Source of the DNA: Cryptomeria japonica
Lineage: Eukaryota; Streptophyta; Pinopsida; Cupressales; Cupressaceae
DNA length: 60,000 nt
Reading direction: 5' to 3'
Assembly (NCBI RefSeq): GCF_030272615.1
Contig: NC_081409.1
Location: 530,882,291 to 530,942,290 of the forward strand
Position 1 is the first letter of the stretch; each line of letters begins with the position of its first letter. Of this stretch, positions 46,075 to 57,480 are shown one piece after another. The notes beneath the pieces were generated by a model. It was not told the DNA's origin and searched no databases. It saw only the letters and a list, made by a program, of their open reading frames with translations. Made by a program: the position numbers and the translations under genes.

Positions 46075-49000
46075 TCCTTTGTTACCATTTGGGTTAATTA
46101 AATATCATATAACCTACCTACTCTATTTTACTATTGGTTGAAAGATTTGGGTACTTGTAAGAAATATTAATATTATCTTACCTCAATTTTATGCATGCTA
46201 GGTATGGAATATTATATTATGGATTATTTTGATTGGGTGAATTATTGCATAGTTTTTTAATACAATTTTATTTATATGGCTTTTTAAGTTTTTGCCCAGG
46301 TTGGCTTTTTGAAACAAAAATCCTACATGATTGAAAATTTTGGTTTTTGCTTGGAGCTTGGAATTTTGGCTTGGTTGGATTGAGAATTGGAGTTTCTCTT
46401 CTTCAATTTTCTTTGCCATAACTTTGATTTACTAGGTTGGAGGAATTCTTCCTTTTGTTAAATTTAATTTGAAAAGATTGTCTCTAAAAGGGTGCTGGGA
46501 ATAGTTGTGAAATATTGTTTATATAGTTTATAAAATAAAGTTTGCGGGTTAATATTTCTATGAGATATATTTGCAAAAGTATTGTGGTGAATGGTTTTTG
46601 TGTAATTAATATGTGATTGTCGTAAGTTTTCCATGCACTTGATAATAGCTGCCTTGAGAGATCACAAAATTTGTCTTGTTATGTTGTCTATGTATCTTGG
46701 TTTATATGTAAATTTATTGATGTGTTATTATTTCTATGTGTTGGTCTGTTCTATAGTGGAGAGTTGTTATTCTAGTGTTGTCGTGCTTTGCATAGTATTG
46801 TGGCCATACCTCACTCGGCTATCCATTTATTTGCTTGTTTAGCCCCTTGGGTTATATTTTCATTTGCATTTTGTCTTGGCTTCAACTTTATTTTCTGGAC
46901 TTAATGTTTCTCCAGACTTGTCATAATTTTTGTATTCTGTATTCTAAGTCTAAAGTTAAATGCACTAGATCACTACACATATGTGATAATTTCATGAATG
47001 CGCTATTGCTTCATGGGTATGCGTTATATCTTTAAGTATATTTACTATCTCTTTATGTGAACACACTATAGAAATTACTATATGTGTTTCTTATCAGACA
47101 TGAGTGTTGATTTCTATCTATAAAAGCATTATTTGAATTTCCATATGTGGTATATTGTTTAACATAAGCACTATAGGAATTGAAAAAGGTGATACACTAT
47201 TGAATAAATGCGTTAAACTACTCAGTCTCTTATATTCTAATCACGTTGGCTTTTTGTATTGAGTTTTCTTGACTTTGATTTTGTACCAGAGGCTATATTT
47301 TGGTATTTCTATGATCATTAGAGATGTTTATTGTCAGATTTGGATATTTGTTTAAGTTTTTTGGCTCTGGGAGGATGGTCTATACCTTGTTGTTGAGGGT
47401 TGAGTATATTATGTTGACTCTAGCAAGAGGGCTCATTCCTTGCTGTAGAGGATTTTTCATGATGGCTCTAGTGAGATGGTTGTGCCTCGTTGTTGAGGAT
47501 TGCTATTGTTCATGAATGAGGAAGATGGATTTATGCCTTGCTCTTGTTTATTTATTTATTGTCTGAGGCTCTTGATTTATAATTGTTGGCATTATGTCAT
47601 ATGGCTATTGCTTAATATTTTGTTTGCCTTTGTGTATTTCATGTGGATTCTATTGTGGATTTATGTATTTTCTTGATCCTCCTTGTTGATGTTGTTATTT
47701 GTGTTTACCCTAAGGTCTTAGAGTATCGCTAGTGGGATTGGGCTTCCATGTGTTGGTTGGGGTCATGAGAGAAAAGGATATCAAGAGGTTCGTTGAAAGG
47801 ATGCTTGAAGTCTAGACCATCAGGAACACATTGGAAGTTTTCTTGATTTAAATAAGAGATAAGCATAATAATTAAAGAGTTGGGTTTGATAATTAGGACT
47901 CACCTGAACAAGGTAATTAATGGATATTGGTGCCCCACCTCATAGCCCTTGAGTGGAGACTCAAGATGAGCTTAGGAAGACCGTGGAGACAGTAAACCAA
48001 ACTCCCTTAATTCTCTCATAGGTTGAGATAATTCCACATGTCTATCAGGGGTGCGGGTGGAGATCTCGTAGTGTTAGGTGGATCCTGATGTTTATATATT
48101 ATGCCCTTATTTATGAGGATAGCATGTGATGATAGTCTTCCCTACATGTGTCCTTGTTCCTTATGCCATGGTTGTTGATACACCTCTAGGAGTTTTATTA
48201 CTTGTGATTTAGCCATGTGATGTGATTGGTATTATGGTCTATGTGGTTGCATTTCAGTTGTGATTGTAGTCATGTTCATGTTATTTGGTTGTTAGGTATT
48301 AGTGTAGGTCTAGAGTGTGTGTGGGACCTTGTGTCATCTCCTAGCATGAGGGTGGTTCCCATAGTTCCACATGGTCAGGTGGTTTGATGTCTTCTTCCAT
48401 TGGGATGTTCTTCGTTGGATTCTCTTGTGCGTGGATGTAAATTATTTATCTCTTTAGCTATTTCATGGATTCTTGGAGCAGATTGATGTATTATGATTCA
48501 TGTGACATTCATGAGATAGTTTTAGTTATAATATGAGTATCATATATATAATGATGTAAAGTTAATGTAATCGTATGTTATGGAAAGGATGTAATAGGAG
48601 TCTGGTCATGACTCTTGTAGTAGTAAATGTCAAATTTGCAGTTCTTGTGGGTTCTATGTTGTATCTTGGATATTATATATTTATGTAAATATGGATTAGA
48701 TTTATGATTGATTATATTGTCTTTGTATTAGTCTTGGATGGAAGAGTATTAATAGGCTTGATGAAAATAAGTTATCTTACTTATTGGTCTTGTCTCTTGA
48801 AAGGGAATATGTATGTAGGGTTATGATAATATAATAGGGTCAATCTTAAAGGAAAGGAATTAGCCATGTGGTATGTGATGCTTAATGAAAGAATAATAAT
48901 GATATGTTAAAGTAATTAAGAAAAGGGGAATTAGGAACACTTGGACTGGTGTTATTAAAATAAATCTAAAGGGGTTAAATGACAACTATGTTGTAATTGA

Positions 49001-49349
49001 ATGTATTCATGATGATTGAGATAAATGAATGATTCCTTGTGTTAATGTTGGAAAAGTTAGAATGTGATTGGTTGTGGCAATGATTATGATGTTATGTTCT
49101 TATAGTTAATTTAAGTAATGGTGTTAAGATACACTAGGGAATGATAATTGATGAATTGTATTATTTTCACTTGCGTATTGTTCTCTTATGATCATGTTTT
49201 AATGGATTATGTGCATATGTGGTAGATGATTGTTTAATGCATTAAGTACTTTAGTTATGTGTGTTGCATTAGTAGATGATGTTATTTTTAAAAAAATCTC
49301 TATTTGCATGTTAGTTATATTTCTCTAGGTTATTTTGGCGAGCATTACA
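46075..49349 (+). repeat. 3' LTR of the chromovirus, second piece
   Basis: Resumes with TCCTTTGTTACCATTTGGG, which corresponds to 21411 in the 5' LTR, and runs to the LTR end at 49349. Thirty-eight bases present in the 5' LTR (21373-21410) are missing at the LINE joint. The degenerate tandem array with a unit near 48 bp recurs at about 47370-47545. Confidence 0.93.
47370..47545. repeat. degenerate tandem array, unit about 48 bp, chromovirus 3' LTR
   Basis: Counterpart of 22727-22900, with GAGGATGGTCTATACCTTG, TTGTTGAGGGTTGAG and CATGATGGCTCTAG-like words repeated. Confidence 0.55.
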
Positions 49350-49354
49350 TATGT
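49350..49354. repeat. target-site duplication, right copy (TATGT)
   Basis: TATGT immediately after the 3' LTR, matching the left copy. The helicase frame continues through it. Confidence 0.92.
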
Positions 49355-49640
49355 ACTTGTTTATTTTGATAATTACTCAAAATATCACTTGACAATTACC
49401 ATCTACATAGAGTTACAATTAAAACAATTCAAAAAGGTAAGCATAAAATAATAGTGTTAATATTGGCTTGGGCTTTAACAATACACAAATCACAAGGATT
49501 GATTCTTGAAAAAACCATTGTTAATATAAGGCTGATTGATAGAAGTGAACTTACATTTGTGGCAATTTCTCATGTAAATCAATTTATGTAACATACATTT
49601 TGCCAAAAAACTCACATAATTACCATTTATATAAATACTA
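49350..49640 (+). pseudogene. PIF1/Helitron-type helicase pseudogene, C-terminal part
   Basis: This continues the helicase interrupted at 13459. After the TATGT duplication the frame reads LVYFDNYS, a C-terminal PIF1 block, and after about 60 codons ILAWALTIHKSQGLILEKT near 49465-49510, which is helicase motif V/VI, then LTFVAISHVN. Leaving out the composite and one copy of TATGT keeps the frame exactly across the joint. Beyond 49640 the similarity fades into AT-rich DNA. The gene was probably already dead or was killed by the insertion. Confidence 0.8.
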
Positions 49641-50033
49641 AATAATGCTTCAAAGTTATTCATGATTCAATGCTCACAAAAAAATTCATCTTCTTATATT
49701 CATTTTTGTTATTAATTTATTATTTAAAGTTAATAAAGTAAAATAATTATTTTATTAATTTTTTATTACCATTTACCATTACTATTTATAAATTCATAAT
49801 AATTTACAAATTATATTGCTTTTTTAAATTAATCCAATAAATTAATCCAATTCTCTATAACTTTGATAATTAGTAAAATAATATAATATAATATAATTTT
49901 ATTCTATTATCTATATACTAATTATATAATCAATATAGTCTAATTTAATCAATATAATTAATATATATTTAATATTAAATTAGTAATTTATTAAAATTAT
50001 TAATGTTTTTTCTAGACTCAGGAATGGGTATAG
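49641..50033. other. AT-rich segment without recognised content
   Basis: About 390 bp of very AT-rich DNA between the end of the helicase similarity and Copia C. It has short direct repeats such as AATATAATATAATATAATTT near 49880. It may be decayed DNA downstream of the helicase. No open frame or element ends seen. Confidence 0.6.
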
Positions 50034-51265
50034 TGTTAGGATAACCGGTGAACAACTTAGAGGTGGGGGGGGGGGGGGTGAATCGGTTGTTAATAGATTA
50101 TATCAATTAATCCACTTAATAATCTTTAACCAGATTAAGTACCTGTTAGTAGAAATAGATGCCAGTAGGAACAGATACCGGTAAACAATACAACTTAACA
50201 ATTAAATAGACAATCAATGCAAAGGAACCAAACCACATAACAACATGATTTGTATGTGGAAAACCCAGAAAGGGAAAAACCACAGTGGGAAGCCTACCCA
50301 CAGTCAGATGATACTTCTACAGAAAGTATGTGATATAATGAGGGGCCTACACATGCAAGAAGGCACACTGCCTAGAGCATACTAATCATTACAAAAGAGT
50401 CTCACTGACTACAGAGAGGTTATAACCACCTCAAGATAAATGGACAAAAATCTAGAGTAATGAACTGCCAGAGATAGAATCCACCATGCCTGATTACAGT
50501 CTCAGTTAAGTTCAATACCGAAGGCCTTTAACCTTTTCCTTAATCCCAGTCGAATCACCTATGATCGACCAAATCTCCTTCGCATATGATATTGCATTTC
50601 AAGACCACAACACTTATTCCCCATAATCTACAATGAGATCTTACATCATTTTATACCAACCCTAAGGCCTAAACCAATTAGTTCAGCCACCTAAAAGATA
50701 TTACAATAAGATCATTACATAAATCCATATTACAATGATATGCCATGTTGTCTTAAGACCAAAACAATATTAACCAATCCATAGAACATCTCGAAACATC
50801 CCGGTAACATGTAGAGTACACGTTAACATGATATCGGTCCATAACCTAGATAGGCACCAGACCTATTCTGGGTCCACCACACCAAAGCGATGTCTCCACC
50901 TGGTTGAAGCATGATCAAAGAACATCTTCAGCATCCTGTCAAGATTCCTCAGTGAAAGCTCTGTCGGTTAAACCTTAAACCAATGCCAGTATGGGTTTAC
51001 AAGAGTGTATGATAGCATCCAATTACCAAGTCAATACCAACTGACCAAAACATGCTCCAGGAACATGTAACACATAAAATCAAACATACTCCATTGATCC
51101 AAACATGTCGGAAGTGTCCAACAGATAGTCTCTTCTATCGATAACACTAGATCTTCTACCGATAACCAAAACCTATATGTCGGTAACCAACCATAAACAA
51201 TTAGTGTTGACATCAATGACAAAACATCAATGCAACACATAATCAATGCATCCATAATGCCAACA
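50034..51265 (-). repeat. 3' LTR of Copia C
   Basis: On plus it starts TGTTAGGATAACCGGTG and ends ATAATGCCAACA, the reverse of the Copia A LTR ends. A TATA box lies on minus at 50650-50655. Near its start is a run of 14 G (50065-50078), the expanded counterpart of the C-run found in all four LTR families here. Confidence 0.92.
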
Positions 51266-51589
51266 ATCTCCCCTTTGGCATTGATGGCAACACTAGATGT
51301 GAAAAACATCTAAGTACCAAGAAATGCCAAACAAGTCTCTCCCAATGGAAAACTTAAAAACTCCCCCTTTGATTAACATCTTTGTAAAGTTCTTAACTTT
51401 TTCACATCACTATCTCTCCCCCTTTGACATCAATGCCAAAAATCTGACACAAATATCACAGCAAGAATGTAAACCTCTGAATCTCAAAGCTAACTACTCC
51501 CCCTAAGTAGTAGCACCACTCATCAGTGTCAGAATGAATAATATCTTTGATTATGTATGTCGGACTGATGACAAACTACATCAATCAAG
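51266..51589 (-). other. 3' untranslated region of Copia C with polypurine tracts
   Basis: No coding frame. On plus it has ATCTCCCCTTTGG at 51266, CTCCCCCTTTGA near 51362, TCTCTCCCCCTTTGACATC near 51413 and ACTCCCCCTAAG near 51497, which are polypurine tracts on the element strand. The first is the one used for priming by position. Confidence 0.7.
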
Positions 51590-53239
51590 TCTCTGTCGAA
51601 GGGGCAGAAACCCCTAACCTGTCTCTCAAATACTCAAATGATTCCTTAGACAGTGATTTAGGGAATATATCTGCATTCTATTCTTTAGTGTTCACATAAA
51701 CCAATTTGACTTCCTTTCCTTCTACCTTGTCCTTCAAAAAGTTATACCTTATTGATATGTGCTTAGTCTTAGAGTGAAATACTGGATTCTTAGACATGTC
51801 AATAGCTACAGAGTTATCATAGTAGATAACTATCAGTTCACTATAATTTACCTTGATATCCTTCAACATTTGCTTCATCCACAATACTTGAGTGCAATTA
51901 GTTGCTGCTGCAACATACTCAGCTTTTGTAGTAGATAAAGAAATGCATGACTATTTTTTGTTGATCCATGAAACCAGTTTCTATCCAAGAAAGAAAGCTC
52001 CAGCAAAAGTGCTCTTCATGTCATCAGTACCTCCTGCCCAATCTGAATCGGCATATGCACATAAAGTGAAATCATCATTTCTAGAATACCATAAGCCATA
52101 TTCTATTGTTCCTTGCAAATGCCAGAATATCATCTTTACTGCACATTCATGATTTTCTTTAGGATTACCTTGATATCTTGAAACAATACTTACTGCATTC
52201 ATAATATCTGGTCTAGTCTGAGTTAAATATAGCAACCCACCAATCATAGACTTATACCTTGTTGGATTTACCGGTGTAGAAGTATCCTTGATAGATAATT
52301 TCTCACTTGTCACCATAGGAGTACTTACCGGTTTGGAATTATTCATACCAAACTTCTTCAACAATTCCCTCAGATACTTAGTTTGAGAGATAAAGATGCC
52401 TTTGTCAGTTTGAGTAATCTACAAACCTAAGAAATTTTTTATCTCACCAATCATGGACATTTCAAATTCATTCTTCATGTTGTTAGCAAATTCTATGCAC
52501 AATTTATCTTCTCCAAAAATAATGTCATCAACAAATACTTCAATAATCAGAATATCATCATCAGTGATCTTATAATATAAATTACAATCAGTAGTGCCTT
52601 TAGCAAAATCAAGCTTCAAAAGATATTTATCCAACCTTGCATACCAAGCTCTAGGAGCTTGTTTCAACCCATATAAAGCTTTCTTCAATTTGCAAACCAT
52701 ATATTTATCATTTGTTAGTAAAAATCCATCAGTTTTCTCAATGTATACTTCTTCCTCAAGTTCACCATTTCAAAAATGCACATTTAACATCCATTTGATA
52801 GACCTTATAGTTCTTATATGCTGCATAGGCAAGAAATAGTCTAATAGCTTCAATTCTAGCTACACGTGCAAATGTTTCACCATAATCAATTCCTTCCACT
52901 TGAAGAATATCATTTACAAACCAATCTAGCCTTGTTTCTTACAACTTGACCATCCTCATTCAGTTTATTCCTAAAAACCCATTTAGTTCCAATAACATTA
53001 TTATTTTTAGGTCGGGGAACTAAAGTCCAAGTCTCATTCTTCTCTATCTGATCTAATTCATCTTCCATAGCCTTTAACAAATGTTTAGCCTTACAAGATT
53101 CAATAACATATTCTGGTTCAACTTGAGAAATAAGACATACCTCTTCATTTTCCAGCCTTCTTCTTGTCATAACTCCCTTGTTCCTATCTCCAATTATTTG
53201 ATCTTCAAAATGATTTAATCTTGCATACCTTGGTGTCTT
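51590..53239 (-). pseudogene. reverse transcriptase and RNase H of Copia C
   Basis: From right to left: KHLLKAMEDELDQIEKNETW and [16 protein letters not shown] near 53000-53090, KARLVCK, then a one-base insertion near 52770 (a T in CCATTTCAAAAATG, absent in Copia D) that shifts the frame. Next come [20 protein letters not shown] near 52660, the catalytic VFVDDIIFG near 52530, GEIKNFLGLQ, and RNase H with YADSDWAGGTDD near 52050 and YYDNSVAIDMSKN near 51800. Stops occur around 52416, 51980 and 51675. The RNase H STAEAEY block is decayed. Pol ends near 51600. Confidence 0.87.
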
Positions 53240-54021
53240 CTAAATTTCAGGTTCACTGCTATGATCATTAGTCACAGTTGAATTTTTTGATTGTACTGGT
53301 GTAACTATTTTAGTTTCTTGTACCATTTGAGGAATTGTCGGTTTAGTTATGATCATTTTCACTGTCGGTTCCCTGTCATATGATATAGATTGATTTCTAT
53401 TTTTCTCATCCACTTTCACATTAGCTCTCTCCACAATTTTCTGCAATCTTTTGTTATAACATCTATATGCTTTGCTTTGAATTGAATAATCAAGAAATAT
53501 CCCTTCATCACATCTAGGATCAAACTTCCCAATTAAATCATCTCTTATGATATAGCATTTACTTCTAAAAATTCTAAAATATTTGACAGTAGGTGTATGT
53601 TCAAACCATAGTTCATAAGGGGTCTTATCGGTTTCACCTTTGATGTGAACTCTGTTGAATGTGTAGACTGTTGTACTCACTACTTCTCTCTAGTAGATGT
53701 GAGGAAATTGGGCTTCCATCATCAAAGATCTTGTTGAATCCAAAATGGTTAAGTTCTTTCTTTCCACTACTCCATTCTGTTGAGGAGTCCAAGGTGCAGA
53801 TAATTGTCTCCTAATTCCATTTGTCTCACAATAACTATTAAATTCATGATAAGTGAACTCGCCACCTTGATCTGATCTTAGACATTTGATTTTCAATCCA
53901 GGTTTTGTTTCAACCTTTGCTTTAAAGATATTTAGTTTCTCAAAGGCTTCAGACTTCTCCCTAAGAAAAATTACCTACATCATCCTAGAATAGTCATCAA
54001 TAATCAACATGAAATACCTAT
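53240..54021 (-). pseudogene. integrase core of Copia C (truncated)
   Basis: The fragment begins inside LIIDDYSRM at 54021. LRSDQGGEFTYHEF (second catalytic D) lies near 53875 and GVVERKN (catalytic E) near 53775, with normal spacing. A TAG at 53687-53689 replaces the W of the WREAVSTTVYTFN block, and the same TAG is present in Copia A. Then follow KTPYELWFEHTP and CDEGIFLDYS, and a linker to RT rich in E, T and V. The zinc domain and first catalytic D are missing because of the truncation. Confidence 0.85.
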
Positions 54022-54427
54022 TGTTACCTATTTTCGCTACAAGCTCAATATGCCTCAGAAGGAGAAACAAGTGCTAAGTATGAAAAGAATACATGTTTTT
54101 GTCTAACTTGTTTCGTTCGTGTGCAGACATAGGGAAAATAAGTATTTGTTCATTGAATTATAGTATGTGGGTTAAAATGTGGCTCCCATGAGGGTTGATC
54201 TTAGCATGTTGTAGATTATAGAAATATTTATGTTCCATTGCAGATGAAATGGCATGGCTTATCAAACTTTCAAACAAATGTATTATTTCCAGGCATGAAA
54301 TCGAAATAACTCTTGCTAGATCCTCCATGTTGCGTAATGAAATAGCGACAAAGAAAGGCTCAGAATGTTTCAAGACAAAGGCTCAGGTGTAGAACACAAG
54401 CAATAGATGGGGATGTGTAAAGCATTT
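54022..54427 (-). other. orphan segment with a 71-codon open frame, unknown
   Basis: This 406 bp sits between the broken end of Copia C and the LTR of Copia D and resembles neither. On the minus strand 54373-54158 is open for 71 codons with good amino-acid composition (AISLRNMEDLARVISISC, EIIHLFESLISHAISS). It lacks a clear start and ends at TAA. It may be a fragment of a host gene exon, a captured piece, or pre-existing DNA. I recognise no family. Confidence 0.4.
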
Positions 54428-55487
54428 TGTTAGGTCTAGGAGACAACTGAGAGGGGGGGTGAATCAGTTGTCTAATAAATTCAAACCAAAAACAACTTAA
54501 CCAACTTAATGCTTAATACAGGTAAACCAGTTAAGTATGCCGGTAGACAGTGTTAATAGTTAATTGCTATACTGATAAAGATTAATGCATAAAACATAAA
54601 CATAAAGTCATCCACAACACATAACACCAGTGTTTGTACGTGGAAACCCTATAAGGGGAAAAACCATGGTGGGAAACCTTACCCACAATCAGATGATACT
54701 ACTGCAGATAGTAAGTGTACATAAATGAGGTCTACACATGTAGAAAGGCCAATAGCCTAGAGCTCACTGCTTAATCATAGAATGGGAGTCACACTAACTA
54801 CAGTTGGATGGTTAAATCCAATAAGAATGTACTGCACAAAATAGCATCTTCATATGGTGGATTCAGTACCGGTGTAATGTCGATATGCTTCTACAAAAAC
54901 CTTGTTTCACCTTCAAATGATGTCTTCATGTATAGCTCTCCTTAATCTCACATATACCTTCACATAATTCTTTTTCGAATTCCACATTCGATCTTACAAA
55001 TAAGATCTTACATTTATACCATAACCTAAGACCAATTTTAGTAGGTCGGCTCTACAAGATTTTACAATAAAAACATTTTACAAACAATATGATATCCAAT
55101 GAAATAACCAATTAAACATGTCATCTTAATGCATTTATAACAATAATAAATCATCTCCATAGCGTGCCATGCTGATTTGGAAAAGATAAACCAGTCGGTG
55201 TAACCCTAGGTAACCCTGGACCTATTTGTCGATAAAAGCAAATATGCAAATATGAATATACCAATGATTAATTCTTCAAAAAAAAGTGTCGACATGATGT
55301 CTTCAACATTACCAAGTGTCTTCCATATCATTCCAAGTGTCGGTGATCATTACATCCTGCCGGTGAATCATATACCAATAACTGTGCAATAGTTACTTGC
55401 TTGCCAGTGAATGTTGTTGGATCTCCAGAGTGCTAGTGTTTTAGTAGGTGTTGACATCAATGACAAAACCATACCAAAATACCAACA
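54428..55487 (-). repeat. 3' LTR of Copia D
   Basis: On plus it starts TGTTAGGTCTAGG and ends AAATACCAACA. It has a minus-strand TATA box at 55012-55018, the AAACCATGGTGGGAAACC block near 54663 (the plant Copia R-U5 motif) and a G-run AGAGGGGGGGTG near 54450. Length 1,060 bp. Confidence 0.9.
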
Positions 55488-55838
55488 ATCTCCCCCTTTG
55501 GCATTAATGGCAACACAAGATGGAAAAACCATGAAAGTCCCAAAATAGAAATGCCAAATACCAAAAACCAACAATCTCTCCTAAACAACAATCTCTCCCC
55601 CTGGGAGCAACATGTGTTTCTTCAATACCAATCTCTCATTAAAGAAAATGTGTTTTTCCATAGATATCTCTCCCCCTTTGACATCAAATGCCAAAGTTAT
55701 AATAATACCAAGTTCATATACAAAATACCAATCAATTCAATATACCAACTACTCCCCCTGAGAAGTAGCTTCCTCCTCAAAGACCGGAGTAAAAGATCTA
55801 TCTGCTAATTCTGTCAGTTGATGACAATCATCAACTGT
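55488..55838 (-). other. 3' untranslated region of Copia D with polypurine tracts
   Basis: Between the pol stop (TAG, 55839-55841) and the LTR. On plus TCTCCCCCTTTGG at 55489 is the priming tract; copies lie near 55594, 55667 and 55750. No coding content. Confidence 0.75.
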
Positions 55839-57480
55839 CTAACTCTCTACTAGTGGTGGTACAACTCCAAGATGATCTCTGAGATATTCAAAATTCTCCT
55901 TAAGCAAAGGTTTTGTGAAAATATCTGCAAGTTGTTCTTTAGTATTCACATAAACCAGTTTTATCTCTTTTTCTTCAACTTTTTCCCTTAGAAAATTCAG
56001 TTTGATAGAAACATGTTTTTTTTTAGAATATAATACCGTATTCTAAGATATATCAATTGCTGAAATGTTATCACAATATATAGTAATAGGTTCCTTGCAT
56101 TTTACCTTTATGTCTTTCAACATTTGCTTAAGCCATAGTACCTGTGTACAGTTAGTTGCTGCTGCAACATATTCTGATTCTGCTATTGATAAAGATGTAA
56201 AACTCTGTTTCTTACTCAACCAAGAAACTAATCTCTTTCCAAGAAAGAATGCTCCACCAGTGGTGCTTTTTCTATCATCCACATCTCCTGCCCAATTTGC
56301 ATCTGTGTATGCACATAGATCAAAATTTTCATCTCGAGGATACCATAATCCAAGATTTGCAGTGCCTTGTAAGTACCAGAAAATCCTTTTTACTGCTGAT
56401 TCATGATTTTCTCTAGGATTACTTTGAAATCTAGAAACAATACATACTGCATTCATAATATCAAGTCTGGTTTGTGTCTAATACAGTAAACCTCCTATCA
56501 TAGATTTGTATCTAGTTGGATTAATAGGTGTAGATTCATCCCTTTGAGATAGTTTGTCATTTGTAGTCATAGGTGTGCTTATCGGTTTAGAGTTCTCCAT
56601 CCCAAATTTCTTTAGTAACTCTTTCAAATACTTGGATTGACTCAAAAATATACCTTTGTTGGTCTGTGAAATCTGCAATCCTAAAAAGAATTTTATTTCT
56701 CCAATCATAGACATTTCAAATTCTTGCTGCATTTTAATAGAAATTTTTTTACATAGTCCATCTTCTCCTCCAAAGATTATATCATCAACGAATACTTCTA
56801 TTATTAAGATATCATCATTAGTTATTTTGTAATATAAATTATTGTCTGCATTTCCTTTAGTAAAACCAATCTTTAAAAGATACTTATCCAATCTTGCATA
56901 CCAAGCTCTTGGGGCTTGTTTCAATCCATACAGAGCTTTTCTTAAATTGCAAACCATATCGTTGTCATCTATCAAAGAAAATCCATCAGGTTGTTCAATA
57001 TAGACTTCCTCTTCAAGATCTCCATTCAAAAATGCACATTTAATATCCATTTGATAAACTTTGTAGTTCTTGTGAGCTGCAAAAGCCAAGAATAATCTGA
57101 CTGCCTCAATTCTAGCTACCAGTGCAAAGGTTTCATTGTAATCAACTCCTTCTTTTTGAGAATATCCCTTACACACTAGTCTTGCTTTATTTCTGGCAAC
57201 CTTACCATCTTCATTAAGTTTGTTTCTAAATACCCATTTGGTTCCAATTACATTTTTACCTTTAGGTCGGGGAACTAATGTCCAAGTATTATTTTTCTCA
57301 ATTTGTTCAAATTCTTCTTCCATATCTTTAATCCAAAATTTATCTTCACATGCCTCATTAACAGATGATGGTTCAATTTGAGAAATAAGACATACCTCTT
57401 CATTTGCCAATCTTCCTCTTGTCATAACTCCTTTAAATTTGTTTCCAATTATCTGATCTTTAGAATGATTCAATTTTATA
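55839..57480 (-). pseudogene. reverse transcriptase and RNase H of Copia D
   Basis: An open stretch of 331 codons (57473-56478) holds nearly the whole RVT_2 domain: [76 protein letters not shown], the catalytic [12 protein letters not shown] near 56785, and [14 protein letters not shown] at 56478 precedes TQTRLDIMNAV. RNase H has YTDANWAGDVDDRKSTTGG, SIAESEYVAA and YCDNISAIDIS, then TAG at 56043 and QLADIFTKPL. The pol stop is TAG at 55839-55841. No catalytic residue appears lost. Confidence 0.9.

Larger units (their letters stand above)
13460..49349 (+). mobile_element. Ty3/gypsy chromovirus-like retrotransposon with nested insertions
   Basis: Two LTRs begin TGTAGTG (13460 and 29234) and end ATTACA (24688 and 49349). 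They flank a gag-protease-RT-RNase H-integrase region of only about 4.5 kb. The 5 bp TATGT directly precedes (13455-13459) and follows (49350-49354) the element, so the ends are secure. Without Copia A in the 5' LTR and the LINE block in the 3' LTR the element is about 13.2 kb. The domain order with integrase last, and the tail after integrase, point to the chromovirus branch (Tekay/Del-like), which I infer from motifs alone. All coding parts contain stops and frameshifts. Confidence 0.92.
50034..54021 (-). mobile_element. Ty1/copia retrotransposon C, 5' part missing
   Basis: On the minus strand its 3' LTR (50034-51265), a polypurine tract, RNase H, RT and the integrase core are present. At about 54021 the sequence breaks inside integrase (DRYFMLII) and changes to unrelated DNA, so the integrase N-terminal half, protease, gag and 5' LTR are gone. 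LTR and coding sequence are close to Copia A; Copia C keeps the integrase portion deleted in A. No right-hand target duplication can be checked. Confidence 0.9.

Noticed and set aside
46075-46088. ATG at 46088 as the real start of LINE ORF1
   Set aside because: These bases align with the chromovirus LTR (21411-21424), so the start is a fusion by chance; the LINE is 5' truncated.
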